A stretch of DNA of 64,000 bases, from the NCBI RefSeq assembly GCF_040096055.1, contig NZ_JBBMFK010000019.1, positions 5,577-69,576 of the forward strand. The letters run 5' to 3'. Shown here in pieces: positions 32,956 to 41,969 of the stretch. How positions within the stretch are numbered: the stretch's first letter is position 1; each line of letters begins with the position of its first letter. A model generated the notes under the pieces. That model was given only the letters and a program-made list of their open reading frames with translations. It was not told the origin of the DNA and did no database searches. Both the position numbers and the translations under genes were made by a program. This stretch comes from Pseudoflavonifractor intestinihominis. Lineage in GTDB: Bacteria; Bacillota; Clostridia; Oscillospirales; Oscillospiraceae.

Positions 32956-35547
32956 TTATAGGGCTTCGACTGTCTCCAAAAACTGCCCCATGCTCACCGC
33001 CCCATGTGGCAGATTTTCCTCGTCGCGGAACACCATGTAATAGCGGTACCGATTTCCCGCTGCATTCCGCCAAGCCGCACCCAGCTCGATTCTTTCCTGA
33101 CTGTCGTCGTTTTTCAGGTGTTCGCCCTTGGTTTCGGCAAGGATGATCTTACCGCTCTTGGTCATGATCATAATGTCTGGGTAGTGGTTGAAGTAGCCGT
33201 TGATGGCAAAGCCATGCCGGGCAATATTCCGGTGCCACCACAGTACATTGGGAATGGCCGTCAACTGCTTTACCAGCGCCTGTTCCAGCGTGTTCATGTC
33301 CTCCTCGGCCTCATAGAGCGACCTTCCGTAAATCGCCGTACTGCTCGTGGGGTGGATTGCCGCAGGCAGGCGGTAATTGGGTTCGCACACGATTTTGCCC
33401 CGGTCAAGCCATGTAAAGAAAGTCTCCTTATAGTGCTGATCCAGCAGAGTCTCGATTTTAGCTCGGATTTTTGCGGCAAAGCCCAGCGGGGCTTTTTCCA
33501 TCGCGGCAAGCTGTTCCCGATCCATCCCGTCCACAATGAGATTGACATAGGCGCGCAAATCGCTGCCATCCACCATGTTCAGCTTGTCCAACTGGTGAAT
33601 CATCATGTCCTTGCACTGGCGCACGCGGCTTTCCGGGGGTAAACTGCTGAAATACTCCTTGAAATATCGCTGGTCGGCAGCTTCCATCTGGTAAGCCCTC
33701 GGCACACTGCGGCCAGTTTCCACATCGACTTTGACGATCTCATCGTCCGCTGCGGCAAAATCAATGTCGTATGCCTTGCCTTTCAGGGTGAAGCCGTCTG
33801 CAAGCATTTCCTTGCTCAACAGCACCTTATCCCCATCGGTAAACAGGGACTGCGGGATCACTTGGAAAAACTGTGGGATCAGCAGGCCGTCCACGCTCTC
33901 CCGATATTGGGGAATGATATGAAATGTGTTCACCTTGTCACGCACCTCCCACGGAAGGGCGGCGGCAAACGGGTCGTTGTCCGCGCCCTGCACCGCCTGA
34001 TTGTATGCGTCTCCCGCCTGCTGGGCCTCGGCAAGCATACTGTCCGCTTTCGGGGCGGATTCCGGCGAATTTTCGCTTTCTCTGCGCCGTTGCAGCTCTG
34101 CCCCGATGGATTTCCCGTCCAATCCGGAAAAATCTTCTGGTTCGATGGTCGGAAGCTGTTCCGGCACTGGAGTAGGCTTAACCGGTTCTACCGGCTCGGC
34201 AAGGCGGTAATCCCGGTCGCTGAAACCGGCGCTGTTCAGCCCACGGATGATCTGCTGCACTGTATCGTTGAAATCGTTGGAGGAAGTCAGCACATAGGAC
34301 ATATTCAGGGCCTTTGCCCTGTGCTCGGCGGTATAGGGCAGGCGCAGAATGCGCCCCAAAATCTGCTCCACATCCACCTGACTGGTCTTGTTGGCAAGGG
34401 AGGCCAGAATATAGGCAAACGGGCAGTCCCAGCCCTCTTTCAGCGCGTTTACGGTGATGATGTACCGCACCGGGCAATCCGGGGACAGCAAGTCCACATT
34501 TTTCAACTCGTTCACATCGGCGGTACGGATGGCAATATGTTCGGCGGGAATCCCGGCGTTCACCAGCTCCGCCCGCAACTTTTCAAAAGTAGTCGCGTCC
34601 TCCTTGCCCTTCGGCTGGGCCTGAAACAGGGCAATAGGGCGGATGTACTTTCCGCCGTTCTGACATTCTGCCGCAGCGATTTCTTCCAGCCTGTCCCGCA
34701 GGTCAATCGTATCCATCAGCACTTCGGCTTGACTGTCCCGATTATAGACAATCACCGGCAACTTGACCATGTGTTCCGCTTTGAGCTGCACCGCATCCAC
34801 ATAGGAGATGATATTGCTGCGCTTTTTGGGCGTGGCGGTCAAATCCAGCACAAAGCAGGGGTTGAAGTTGGCAAGCATCTCGATGCTCAGTTCCGACCGG
34901 GCGTGATGGCTCTCGTCCACGACCACCAGCGGGTTGAGCTGATTGATGACCTGAAACAGCGCCGTCTCGTCCGCCTTCTCGATGGGATTTTCCGGCGCAC
35001 CCAGCGCCTTGGCAAAGGCGGCAAGGTTGCTGTTTTCCTGATAGGCTTTCAAACCCTCCTTGCCCCGTCCGCGGAAGGAATCATAGGATAGCACCATAAT
35101 GGAGAGCTGTTCGGTAACGGCGGTGGGGTTGAAGTTTTGCCCGTTCAAAAGCTCCTGTTTGGTGTAGACCTCCACGCGCCCGCCGAAATCCACATCAATC
35201 TTCTGGCGGTAAGGGTGACGCGGGTCTTTCAGGGCTTTGACCGTCTGCGTCAAAATTGCATCGGACGGAACCAGCCACACTACCGCTTTTGTCTTGGTGA
35301 ACGGCAGCGCGTCAAACACAGGCCGGACAGCGTTGCAGGCAAGAAAGGTTTTCCCGCCGCCGGTGGGCACCTTGAAGCAGAGGTTAGGAACGCCGGGCAA
35401 TACATCCTGATAGATGCCCAGCGTGGGCGCGCCCTTCTCCTGCCAAAAGAGGCGGAAGGAGGCGATATAATCCTTGGTTTCGTCCAGCAATTCCAGATAG
35501 CGGTTCAAATCGGCGATGACCTGCCGCTGATAGGTTTTCAGTTCCAT
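32956..35547 (-). CDS. res: Type III restriction enzyme, helicase/nuclease subunit
   Basis: The restriction subunit of a type III system: an ATP-driven DEAD-like helicase with a nuclease domain. The 863-residue protein (start ATG 35547, AAGGAGG upstream) has Walker A VPTGGGKTFLA, motif II VVDESHH, motif III DLTATPKKR and a motif VI QILGRILRLPY. Near the C-terminus PDIMIMTKSGKIILAETKGEH gives the PD-(D/E)xK nuclease residues. It starts 13 nt after the mod stop, forming one operon. Cleavage by such enzymes needs two head-to-head unmodified sites. Confidence 0.92.
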   Translation of the reverse strand: MELKTYQRQVIADLNRYLELLDETKDYIASFRLFWQEKGAPTLGIYQDVLPGVPNLCFKVPTGGGKTFLACNAVRPVFDALPFTKTKAVVWLVPSDAILTQTVKALKDPRHPYRQKIDVDFGGRVEVYTKQELLNGQNFNPTAVTEQLSIMVLSYDSFRGRGKEGLKAYQENSNLAAFAKALGAPENPIEKADETALFQVINQLNPLVVVDESHHARSELSIEMLANFNPCFVLDLTATPKKRSNIISYVDAVQLKAEHMVKLPVIVYNRDSQAEVLMDTIDLRDRLEEIAAAECQNGGKYIRPIALFQAQPKGKEDATTFEKLRAELVNAGIPAEHIAIRTADVNELKNVDLLSPDCPVRYIITVNALKEGWDCPFAYILASLANKTSQVDVEQILGRILRLPYTAEHRAKALNMSYVLTSSNDFNDTVQQIIRGLNSAGFSDRDYRLAEPVEPVKPTPVPEQLPTIEPEDFSGLDGKSIGAELQRRRESENSPESAPKADSMLAEAQQAGDAYNQAVQGADNDPFAAALPWEVRDKVNTFHIIPQYRESVDGLLIPQFFQVIPQSLFTDGDKVLLSKEMLADGFTLKGKAYDIDFAAADDEIVKVDVETGRSVPRAYQMEAADQRYFKEYFSSLPPESRVRQCKDMMIHQLDKLNMVDGSDLRAYVNLIVDGMDREQLAAMEKAPLGFAAKIRAKIETLLDQHYKETFFTWLDRGKIVCEPNYRLPAAIHPTSSTAIYGRSLYEAEEDMNTLEQALVKQLTAIPNVLWWHRNIARHGFAINGYFNHYPDIMIMTKSGKIILAETKGEHLKNDDSQERIELGAAWRNAAGNRYRYYMVFRDEENLPHGAVSMGQFLETVEAL

Positions 35548-35560
35548 GTATGTCGCCTCC

Positions 35561-37324
35561 TTACAAGCGGCTGATGTCGCGGGGAATTTTCTTGAAAACA
35601 ATCCCCATCTGCGACAGTTTGCTGTCATCGATGGAGCAGCGGTCGGCGTAAATCACGGTGCCGCCTGCTTTTTCGGTGACGGTAGCCAAGAAATCATAGT
35701 CCAACACCGTGATCCGCTGCGGCTCGTAGTAGAAGTAATAGCCGGTGTCGTTGTGCTGGCCGAGGTAATAGGGGCTGTCCCCGGCGGCGGGCGTGTAGGG
35801 CGTCTTGGTCTCCATGAACCAGATGTACTCCCGGATTTTTTCTGGCTCTACGGCTTCGTTCAGGTTTTCGCCGATGAGCAGTGGATCGCCCAGCTCGTAG
35901 TAACTGAAACTGCCGCCTGTGCCCTCCACCGCGTTCTTGCCCTCGCCGTAGCCACGGATGACCCGGCGCACGCGCTCGGCGGTGATGCTTTCGGCGTAGT
36001 CCATCATTTCCACCAGGATGAATTTGCGGTGTCCGCCGTCGGCCTTGTTCATGTTGAGGACGGCGTGGGCAGTGGTGCCGGAACCAGCGAAGGAGTCGAG
36101 CACAATGTCAGTATCTTTCGTTATAGCTTGAATGACGCTTTCAATCAATGAAACCGACTTTGGATAATCAAATTTTTTGGGAGATTCCGGGAAAATTTCT
36201 TTGAGTGTCTGTGTGCCATTAACAGTAAAAAAGGACTTTTCTGCCCATATAGTAGGTACCTGCCCGCCTACCGTCTGATTATCTCCAAAAAGCAGTGTAG
36301 GAACACCTTCTTCGTGACCTAAAACCTCCAGTTCACCACTTGTTATCTTTTTGATAACACCGCTCGGCAAGTACTGAACGCTAAATTCGTTCTGGTTGTT
36401 TCCACTCTTGTTTTTTGAAATTTTTATATATCCCTTTTTCCAGTCGCTTTGCAAGCGTTCCGGTATTTGCCGCCAAACACATTGTTTCCCCTTTGCGGTT
36501 ACAGGCCATACAGCGACAGTCCCCTGCGGGGCAACAGAATAGTCATAGGGAAAATCAGCCTTTTCTCCGGTATATGTTCCATCGTTAATTTGGTCTTGTA
36601 ACGATTTTCCAACACCTACAAGCACGCCTTGGTCATTTATAAAAATTGGATATGTTTGATTCGGACGCTGTGTTTTATCGAAAGTACTCAATGTAAGCCC
36701 TTCAAATGGGGTTCGATTATTGCCTCCACAAAAATCAAGCGCATTCGCATGAAAATCCATAGGAACAACGAAAATCAAGTACTCATGGACATAGTTAAAA
36801 CCACCCGATGGTTTTCCTCCAGAAGTTTGAACTGTGATGGTAACAATCTGTTTTGATCCGAAAATCTCTCGCAACAAAGTGACAAGATTATTCAGTTCAT
36901 GATGACCAATGCTTATAATTAAACATCCGTCCTCGGCCAGCAGCTTTTGCAGCAGTTTCAGCCGGGGGTACATCATGCACAGCCACTTATCGTGGCGGGT
37001 CAGGTCCTCGCCCTCTTTGCCCACCACTTCGCCCAGCCACTTCTTAATCTTGGGATCGTTCACATTGTCGTTGTACACCCAACCTTCGTTGCCGGTGTTA
37101 TAGGGAGGATCAATGTAAATGCACTTCACCCGGCCCTCATACCGGGGCAGCAGGGCCTTCAGTGCGTCCAGATTGTCCCCGTGGATGATCATATTCTCAC
37201 TGCCGTTGTCCTCGGTGTGCTGGCCATTCTCGTCAAAGCTGTATCGCCGGTCAAGCACCCGGAAGGGCACCTCTTGATGGTGGTTGATGACCTTCTCTTT
37301 TCCAATCCATTCCAATGTAGGCAT
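35561..37324 (-). CDS. mod: Type III DNA methyltransferase (adenine-specific) with mosaic target domain
   Basis: The modification and target-recognition subunit of the type III system. Of 587 residues, the catalytic motif DPPYNTG is at 72-78, and the SAM-binding motif DSFAGSGTTAHAVLNMN near 405 (permuted beta-class order). Between about residues 130 and 400 (36110-36925) the DNA is clearly more AT-rich than on both sides, so this target-recognition region was probably swapped in by recombination. The C-terminal part (YELGDPLLIGENL...) is ordinary. The ATG at 37324 is preceded by GGGAGG. The frame is intact. Confidence 0.92.
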   Translation of the reverse strand: MPTLEWIGKEKVINHHQEVPFRVLDRRYSFDENGQHTEDNGSENMIIHGDNLDALKALLPRYEGRVKCIYIDPPYNTGNEGWVYNDNVNDPKIKKWLGEVVGKEGEDLTRHDKWLCMMYPRLKLLQKLLAEDGCLIISIGHHELNNLVTLLREIFGSKQIVTITVQTSGGKPSGGFNYVHEYLIFVVPMDFHANALDFCGGNNRTPFEGLTLSTFDKTQRPNQTYPIFINDQGVLVGVGKSLQDQINDGTYTGEKADFPYDYSVAPQGTVAVWPVTAKGKQCVWRQIPERLQSDWKKGYIKISKNKSGNNQNEFSVQYLPSGVIKKITSGELEVLGHEEGVPTLLFGDNQTVGGQVPTIWAEKSFFTVNGTQTLKEIFPESPKKFDYPKSVSLIESVIQAITKDTDIVLDSFAGSGTTAHAVLNMNKADGGHRKFILVEMMDYAESITAERVRRVIRGYGEGKNAVEGTGGSFSYYELGDPLLIGENLNEAVEPEKIREYIWFMETKTPYTPAAGDSPYYLGQHNDTGYYFYYEPQRITVLDYDFLATVTEKAGGTVIYADRCSIDDSKLSQMGIVFKKIPRDISRL

Positions 37325-37444
37325 GGGTCGTTCCTCCCTGTCGCTGCTATCGTAAAAGACCTTTCCCGTATCGGGAGGGCCGTATTTTGTCCAATCGAAC
37401 CCACGCTGAGGCGCGGGAGCCTTAATTTCGAGTCCGGACCGCTG

Positions 37445-38269
37445 TCAGGCGACCAGCGTTTTCAGCACATCCATGATCTGGCTGTACTCAATGTGGGCGG
37501 CGTAGGCAAATTGCTTGCGGTACTTTTCCCACATGGCTTTGAGTTCCCGGCTACTCTCAATGTTGCGCAGAATGGCGGGCACATCCGCAATCTGCCGGGC
37601 GGTGCCGCGATGGGCTGCGGTGGCGTTTAACGCTTCGGCGAACACGGCCTTATCAAATTTCTGCGTGGTCGCCAGTATGTACGCATCGTAAAAATCTCTG
37701 GGGCGGGTATTGAACACGCCACGCCGCAGAATGGTTTCCACCTTCTCCGCCATAACGGTTTCGATGTTGTATGCCCACAGCTCGTAGGATTTTTCATCAT
37801 CGAAAATTTCAGAAAACTGGTACTGCACCGCGTGGGGCGTAATGGCGTCCCCAGTGGACACATCAATACTCAGCGGGGTAATCAGCGTGTCAAAATGGGC
37901 GTTCAGCATCACACGGTAGCCGCCGTAGATGTCATCCTCCCGGATGGGAGAGATTTTCCCCACCTCAAAGGCCACGCCGTCATCAAAGGGCACGGCGGAC
38001 ACCTGTTCCAGTGCGCTGCGGATGGTCTCCGGGGTCAGGGGCAGGTTTTTCAGCGTGGTGTCTAAATCCATCGTCGCCCGGTTGTCCAGCCCTACGATGG
38101 CCGCTACCAGCATTCCGCCTTTCAGCACAAACTTGTCTTTATATGTGGAGGCCGCAAGGCGGACAAGAAGCCGCTCGAACATATAGTTCTGCAAAATGAC
38201 CTGCGCCGGGATATTTTTTTGCTTGGCGATGTTGCGGATTTTCGCTTTCAGGCTCATGGCATTGCTCAC
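37445..38269 (-). CDS. abiEii: AbiEii-type nucleotidyltransferase toxin
   Basis: Toxin of a type IV toxin-antitoxin system that aborts phage infection; AbiEii-family enzymes are nucleotidyltransferases that inhibit growth. The 274-residue protein has the family segment VLKGGMLVAAIVG followed by RATMDLDTTL, which holds the nucleotidyltransferase Gly-Gly and Asp-x-Asp residues, and VETILRRG later. It starts with GTG 38269, overlapping the antitoxin stop by 4 nt (GTGA), with GGAGG 7 nt upstream. The gap to mod (120 nt) is not obviously a terminator, so the RM genes may be transcribed from the same promoter. Confidence 0.9.
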   Translation of the reverse strand: MSNAMSLKAKIRNIAKQKNIPAQVILQNYMFERLLVRLAASTYKDKFVLKGGMLVAAIVGLDNRATMDLDTTLKNLPLTPETIRSALEQVSAVPFDDGVAFEVGKISPIREDDIYGGYRVMLNAHFDTLITPLSIDVSTGDAITPHAVQYQFSEIFDDEKSYELWAYNIETVMAEKVETILRRGVFNTRPRDFYDAYILATTQKFDKAVFAEALNATAAHRGTARQIADVPAILRNIESSRELKAMWEKYRKQFAYAAHIEYSQIMDVLKTLVA

Positions 38270-38859
38270 AGTAGCACCTCCAAATATTGGCGCAGTACGC
38301 CCGATACCCGCATCTGACGGGCGTACTCATCCAGCCGGTTCAAATCCTTCTTTGGGCTGACAGCGTATTGTTTCAGCGCCGATAAAAATGTCTCTGTCCC
38401 GATCTTGTTGCGGCTGCGGATCACATCACAGATGGTGCGCTCCAAATCGTAGCAGGGAACGGGGTTTCCGGCGGGGGTTTGCAGCATTGTTTTGCCCAGC
38501 TCGAACAGCTCCGGTTTGATGTAGTACACCTTGCACTCCGCTTTGATGGCCGCAGACGGGATGCAGCCGGAGGGCGCGGTTACGGTGTGCTCAAAGGGTG
38601 TCCGGTCGGAAATCCCGTGAAGGAACAGCGCCGTTTCATGGGAAAAAATAATCTTTCCAGACCGGCGGCTAATGGACAGCAGTTCGTCCTGCATATCCTC
38701 CGGGAGAACATACTGCCCCTTGACAATGCGGTGAATCTTTTCCGCCTTGCACAGCTTATAGAGCATTGCTTTGGAAATGCCGCGCTGCGCCGCTGTTTTC
38801 GTTTCGATAATGCCGCCGTTTTTATTCGCAATCGCGGCGAGTTCCGCCATATAGTCCAT
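38266..38859 (-). CDS. abiEi: AbiEi-type antitoxin/transcription repressor
   Basis: Antitoxin partner of AbiEii. The 197-residue protein (ATG 38859, GAGGTGA upstream) has an N-terminal winged-helix segment (GGIIETKTAAQRGISKAMLYKLCKAEKIHRI) and the family core KIIFSHETALFLHGISDRTP and YDLERTICDVIR. AbiEi proteins repress their own promoter by binding inverted repeats; a suitable palindrome overlaps the -35 box at 38913. It is the first gene of the leftward operon. Confidence 0.9.
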   Translation of the reverse strand: MDYMAELAAIANKNGGIIETKTAAQRGISKAMLYKLCKAEKIHRIVKGQYVLPEDMQDELLSISRRSGKIIFSHETALFLHGISDRTPFEHTVTAPSGCIPSAAIKAECKVYYIKPELFELGKTMLQTPAGNPVPCYDLERTICDVIRSRNKIGTETFLSALKQYAVSPKKDLNRLDEYARQMRVSGVLRQYLEVLL

Positions 38860-38889
38860 CCGCTCACCTCGCAATAACAATCTGATAAT

Positions 38890-38918
38890 AGTATATCCAA
38901 AATCACGATGATAGTCAA
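38890..38918 (-). promoter_or_regulatory. Promoter of the abiE/RM operon
   Basis: Minus-strand TTGACT (38913-38918), 17 nt, TATACT (38890-38895), 30 nt before abiEi. Confidence 0.75.
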
Positions 38919-38930
38919 CGGTCGTGTTGA
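38915..38930. promoter_or_regulatory. Candidate AbiEi operator
   Basis: The palindrome TCAACGGTCGTGTTGA overlaps the -35 box, and a second, TTGATGGCATCAA, follows at 38927-38939. Both would suit autorepression by AbiEi. Confidence 0.5.
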
Positions 38931-39199
38931 TGGCATCAAGATAAAATTGGAGTTGATATTATGATGCAAGTCAATTTTTCTTGCGAATTAGTAGGGGTTT
39001 GGGTGCTCCCAACAAGAACCAATGAGCAGACTGGCTGACAGGCCGGAACGCTCATTTCGCCGCTGTGTACGGACAGCGGCTGTGCTTGCTGTTCTCTCAA
39101 ATCTCATATCCGCAGAACATGATGCTTCCGCTTTTTCCAAAGCCGGGAGCATTTTATTTTCACTTTTTTCAGGCAGACCCCTGTTTTTCTCGGAGAAAA

Positions 39200-39491
39200 T
39201 GTCCGTTGTAAAGTAGGAGGGGAATTCGGTTCAAAAATATTTTGCTGCCATACCTGCGTTTAGCCTAAAAAGTGTCCGTTGTAAATTGGGAGGCACTTTC
39301 CGGCTTGGAAATTTTATTCCCGCCTTACCCGCTAATCTGCGAATAAAATGTCCGTTGTAAAGTGAGAGAGAAATTTTTTCTGAGCAGGTACCAAGTTTTT
39401 GCCCGAAACTGTCCGTTGAAATATGAAAGGGGATATTTTTTCGAGTGTCCCCCCCAATCCGCAAAAAATTGTCCATTGTAGTTTGAGGAGG
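39200..39491 (+). repeat. Five imperfect direct repeats upstream of mobC
   Basis: Units of 21-22 bp with core TGTCCGTTGTAAAGT-GAGG start at 39200, 39273, 39349, 39410 and 39470, with spacings of 73, 76, 61 and 60 bp. The intervening DNA is AT-rich with a weakly shared pattern (T run, GC motif, A run) just before each core. They may be MobC-binding sites, an origin of transfer or replication iterons. The remaining sequence between 38940 and 39200 shows no gene. Confidence 0.75.
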
Positions 39492-39501
39492 CGAATATCC
39501 A

Positions 39502-39831
39502 ATGGCTGAACGCACAAGGCCGATCCGCATCGAGTTCTGCGTTACCGAGCAGGAGCGGCGGCTCATCCAAAACAAGATGGCGCAGCTCGGCACCAGGAAC
39601 ATGGGTGCATATCTCCGCAAGATGGCGATTGACGGTTACATCATCAATGTGGATTACACCCAGCAGAAGAAACTGGCCGCAGCCGTCAGCCGGGCTGCCA
39701 GCAATATCAACCAGATTTGCCGCCGCATCAACAGCACCGGGCATTTCTATGCTGAGGATGTTGTGGAACTGAAAGAACGGCAAGCCGAGATTTGGTCGCT
39801 GCTCAAAGAGACCCAGCGAAAGGAATTGTAA
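39502..39831 (+). CDS. mobC: Relaxosome protein MobC
   Basis: A 109-residue DNA-binding accessory that helps a relaxase at the transfer origin. The N-terminus RPIRIEFCVTEQERRLIQNKM is a ribbon-helix-helix, and AYLRKMAIDGYII, SRAASNINQICRRIN are typical of the MobC family in Firmicute elements. The ATG has GAGGAGG 8 nt upstream. No relaxase gene follows: the next genes are a small Cys-rich protein and the replication initiator. Five direct repeats precede it. Confidence 0.85.
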   Translation: MAERTRPIRIEFCVTEQERRLIQNKMAQLGTRNMGAYLRKMAIDGYIINVDYTQQKKLAAAVSRAASNINQICRRINSTGHFYAEDVVELKERQAEIWSLLKETQRKEL

Positions 39832-39846
39832 TGACAGGAGGCCACT

Positions 39847-40023
39847 ATGCCGCGTATGAGTAAAAAACGAAAAGAAGAATGGGCTTTCTTTCTGAATGAC
39901 CGGAGCCGCATCGCCTATAACGCCTTGTGCCGCAAGTGCGTCTACAACTGCAAACAAAGTTTCCGTGCTGCGGTGATCGTCTGCCCACATTACCACTCCA
40001 AACGATCCCGCCGCCCGCCTTAA
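39847..40023 (+). CDS. Small cysteine-rich protein of the element
   Basis: A 58-residue basic protein from ATG 39847, with CAGGAGG upstream. It has four cysteines, CRKC at about residues 32-35, then NC and VC (YNCKQSF, VIVCPHYHS), which look like a zinc-binding pattern, and a basic tail KRSRRPP. Proteins like this commonly sit between mobilization and replication genes in Firmicute integrative elements. No function is assigned. Confidence 0.65.
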   Translation: MPRMSKKRKEEWAFFLNDRSRIAYNALCRKCVYNCKQSFRAAVIVCPHYHSKRSRRPP

Positions 40024-40092
40024 TTGCCCTGTGCCGGAGAAAGGAAGTGATGTACCATCTACTACAAAACCGATACCCCGCTGCCGCCTTTC

Positions 40093-40767
40093 GTGCCGTT
40101 GCCCCGGTTTATCCTTTGGGGCGAATACTCGATCAATGCCAAACTGATCTATGCCCTGCTGCTGGGGCGCACACAGCTCTCCCAGAAATCCGGCTGGGTG
40201 TCGGAGGATGGGGATGTCTATGTGATCTATACCATCCGCCAGATGGCGAATGACCTGAACCGGAGCGAGCGAACGGTCAAGGCCGCATTGGCCGAGTTGG
40301 AGAATGCGGGACTTATCACCCGCATCCGGCAAGGCTGGAACCGGGCAAACCATATTTTCTTGCAACTGCCGGATGAGGTGCAGCTTTCTTCCCGTCCAGA
40401 GGGCAATATCTGCCCAATGGATGGGCTGGAATCTTCCCCTTGTATGGGGCAAAATTTGCCCATAAGTAAGAAAGAGAAGAAAAAAACAGATTCCAGTCAG
40501 AATAACAGGAGGGAGAACGCCCGCCGCTGTTTTGGGCAGTATCAGAATGTTTTTCTTTTGGACAGGGAATTGGCTGAACTGCAATCGACATATCCCGACC
40601 AGTATGAGGACTACATCAACCGACTGTCGGCCTATATGGCATCCAGCGGAAAGCACTATGCCAACCATTACGCTACAATCCGCAAGTGGCTGGACGAGGA
40701 CAGCAAACCGAAGCCCGGTAAAAATTACAACTATACAGAGACCTATGAGGAAGGAGAATGTCTGTGA
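40093..40767 (+). CDS. Replication initiator protein A-type (RepA_N), 5' end questionable
   Basis: The family initiates replication of plasmids and of excised elements. The recognisable domain runs from LPRFILWGEYSINAKLIYALLLGRTQLS through VYVIYTIRQMANDLNRSERTVKAALAELENAGLI (winged helix). The domain starts before position 40093: in-frame codons 40057-40092 read YYKTDTPLPPF, the usual N-terminus, but no start codon serves them; the ATG at 40050 with AAAGGAAG is out of frame by one base. A 1-nt insertion next to that ATG would explain this. GTG 40093 is the first in-frame start. It overlaps the dnaC-like gene by 10 nt. Confidence 0.75.
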   Translation: MPLPRFILWGEYSINAKLIYALLLGRTQLSQKSGWVSEDGDVYVIYTIRQMANDLNRSERTVKAALAELENAGLITRIRQGWNRANHIFLQLPDEVQLSSRPEGNICPMDGLESSPCMGQNLPISKKEKKKTDSSQNNRRENARRCFGQYQNVFLLDRELAELQSTYPDQYEDYINRLSAYMASSGKHYANHYATIRKWLDEDSKPKPGKNYNYTETYEEGECL

Positions 40768-41621
40768 ATGTGAAGCCGATTATGGCTGCAATCGTTGAGG
40801 CAGCAGAGACCCTAAACACCGCCCCGGATGATTACATCAACCCGGATGACGGGCTGAAATACTGCGGCAAGTGCCACACGCCCAAGGAAGCCTATTTTCC
40901 TGAACAGTACTGTAAAAACGGGCTGAACAAGCATCCGATTGCCTGTAAATGCGCGGCTGAGGAACGGGCACGGCGTGAAGCAGAGCAGCGGGAGCTGGAA
41001 CGGCTAAACCGGATTGCCATGCTCCGCTCCGAAGCGTTCCGGGACATTCCCGCCGCCGGATGGCGGTTTGAAAACGCGGAAGTGATGACTCCACAGCTTG
41101 CCAAGGCAAGAGCTTATTCCGAAAACTGGGATGCTTTCCGCCAAGATGGAACCGGGCTGCTTCTGTTCGGCAATGTGGGCACCGGAAAATCCTATGCAGC
41201 AGGCTGCATCGCCAACGCCCTGATAGAGAAAATGGTTTCCGTCCTGTTTGTCGGGCTATCCGATGTGGTGAACCGTATGCAGGGCAACTTTGGCGCGGAT
41301 CGGGATGCCTGCCTGAAAATGCTGATGCGCCCGGAGCTGCTGATTTTGGATGACCTGGGCGCGGAACGGAATACCAGCTTCGGCAAGGAGCGCGTGTTTG
41401 ATGTGGTCAACAAGCGGCTGTTGACCGGCAAACCGATGATTGTTACCACCAATATCCCGCTTTCCGTGATGCAGAAAGCTGCCGATCTGGATGAGCGCCG
41501 CATCTATGACAGGGTTTTGGAGATCTGCGTCCCCATACAGTTTAACGGCGAGAATTTCCGAAAGGGCAATGCTGCGGAAAATGTGAAACGGGCGGCGAAA
41601 ATTTTGAACCAGGAAAATTGA
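40758..41621 (+). CDS. DnaC-like ATP-binding replication protein
   Basis: Likely helicase loader for the element's replication. The 287-residue protein has an N-terminal cysteine module (CGKCHTPKEAYF... CKC, about residues 36-65), then an AAA+ domain with Walker A LLFGNVGTGKSYAA, Walker B LLILDDLGAE and sensor I MIVTTNIPL. It follows repA with a 10-nt overlap and precedes xis by 31 nt. Confidence 0.88.
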   Translation: MSVNVKPIMAAIVEAAETLNTAPDDYINPDDGLKYCGKCHTPKEAYFPEQYCKNGLNKHPIACKCAAEERARREAEQRELERLNRIAMLRSEAFRDIPAAGWRFENAEVMTPQLAKARAYSENWDAFRQDGTGLLLFGNVGTGKSYAAGCIANALIEKMVSVLFVGLSDVVNRMQGNFGADRDACLKMLMRPELLILDDLGAERNTSFGKERVFDVVNKRLLTGKPMIVTTNIPLSVMQKAADLDERRIYDRVLEICVPIQFNGENFRKGNAAENVKRAAKILNQEN

Positions 41622-41652
41622 CGAACTTCTATTCTACGAAAGGGGCAATCAC

Positions 41653-41859
41653 ATGGAAAATTCCGTCGGCAAGGTGCCGATCCACCTGAAAATGACACTC
41701 ACGGCAAAAGAAGCCGCTGAGTACAGCAATATCGGAATCAATAAAATCGACAGTATGCTGCGTTCGCCAAACTGCCCGTTCGTGCTTTTTGTGGGCAGCA
41801 AAAAATTGGTGAAGCGCAAAGAGTTTGAACAGTACATCAGTCAGGCGCTTGTGATCTGA
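41653..41859 (+). CDS. xis: Excisionase
   Basis: A 68-residue protein with a winged-helix fold like Tn916 Xis (LTAKEAAEYSNIGINKIDSML... FVGSKKLVKRKEFEQYI). It directs the integrase towards excision by bending the element ends. GAAAGGGG lies upstream of the ATG. It is 110 nt before int, separated by a long inverted repeat. Confidence 0.87.
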   Translation: MENSVGKVPIHLKMTLTAKEAAEYSNIGINKIDSMLRSPNCPFVLFVGSKKLVKRKEFEQYISQALVI

Positions 41860-41895
41860 CATTGCATTTGAAAAATTCGCGGAGAAGCCTTGAGG

Positions 41896-41943
41896 AAAAG
41901 AGCACCGTGCGCTATACTATATAGTGTAGTAGTGTGCTCTTTT
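41896..41943. terminator. Inverted repeat between xis and int
   Basis: AAAAGAGCAC pairs with GTGCTCTTTT, enclosing a second palindromic segment (CTATACTATATAGTGTAG). It is followed by a T-rich run, so it may end transcription from the replication genes and insulate int, or be a regulator site. Confidence 0.6.
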
Positions 41944-41969
41944 CTTCTCTGCGGGAAAGGAGCTCGTCC

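Noticed and set aside
39200..39491. CRISPR array
   Set aside because: Repeats are imperfect, spacings vary from 60 to 76 bp, intervening sequences share a pattern and no cas gene is present.
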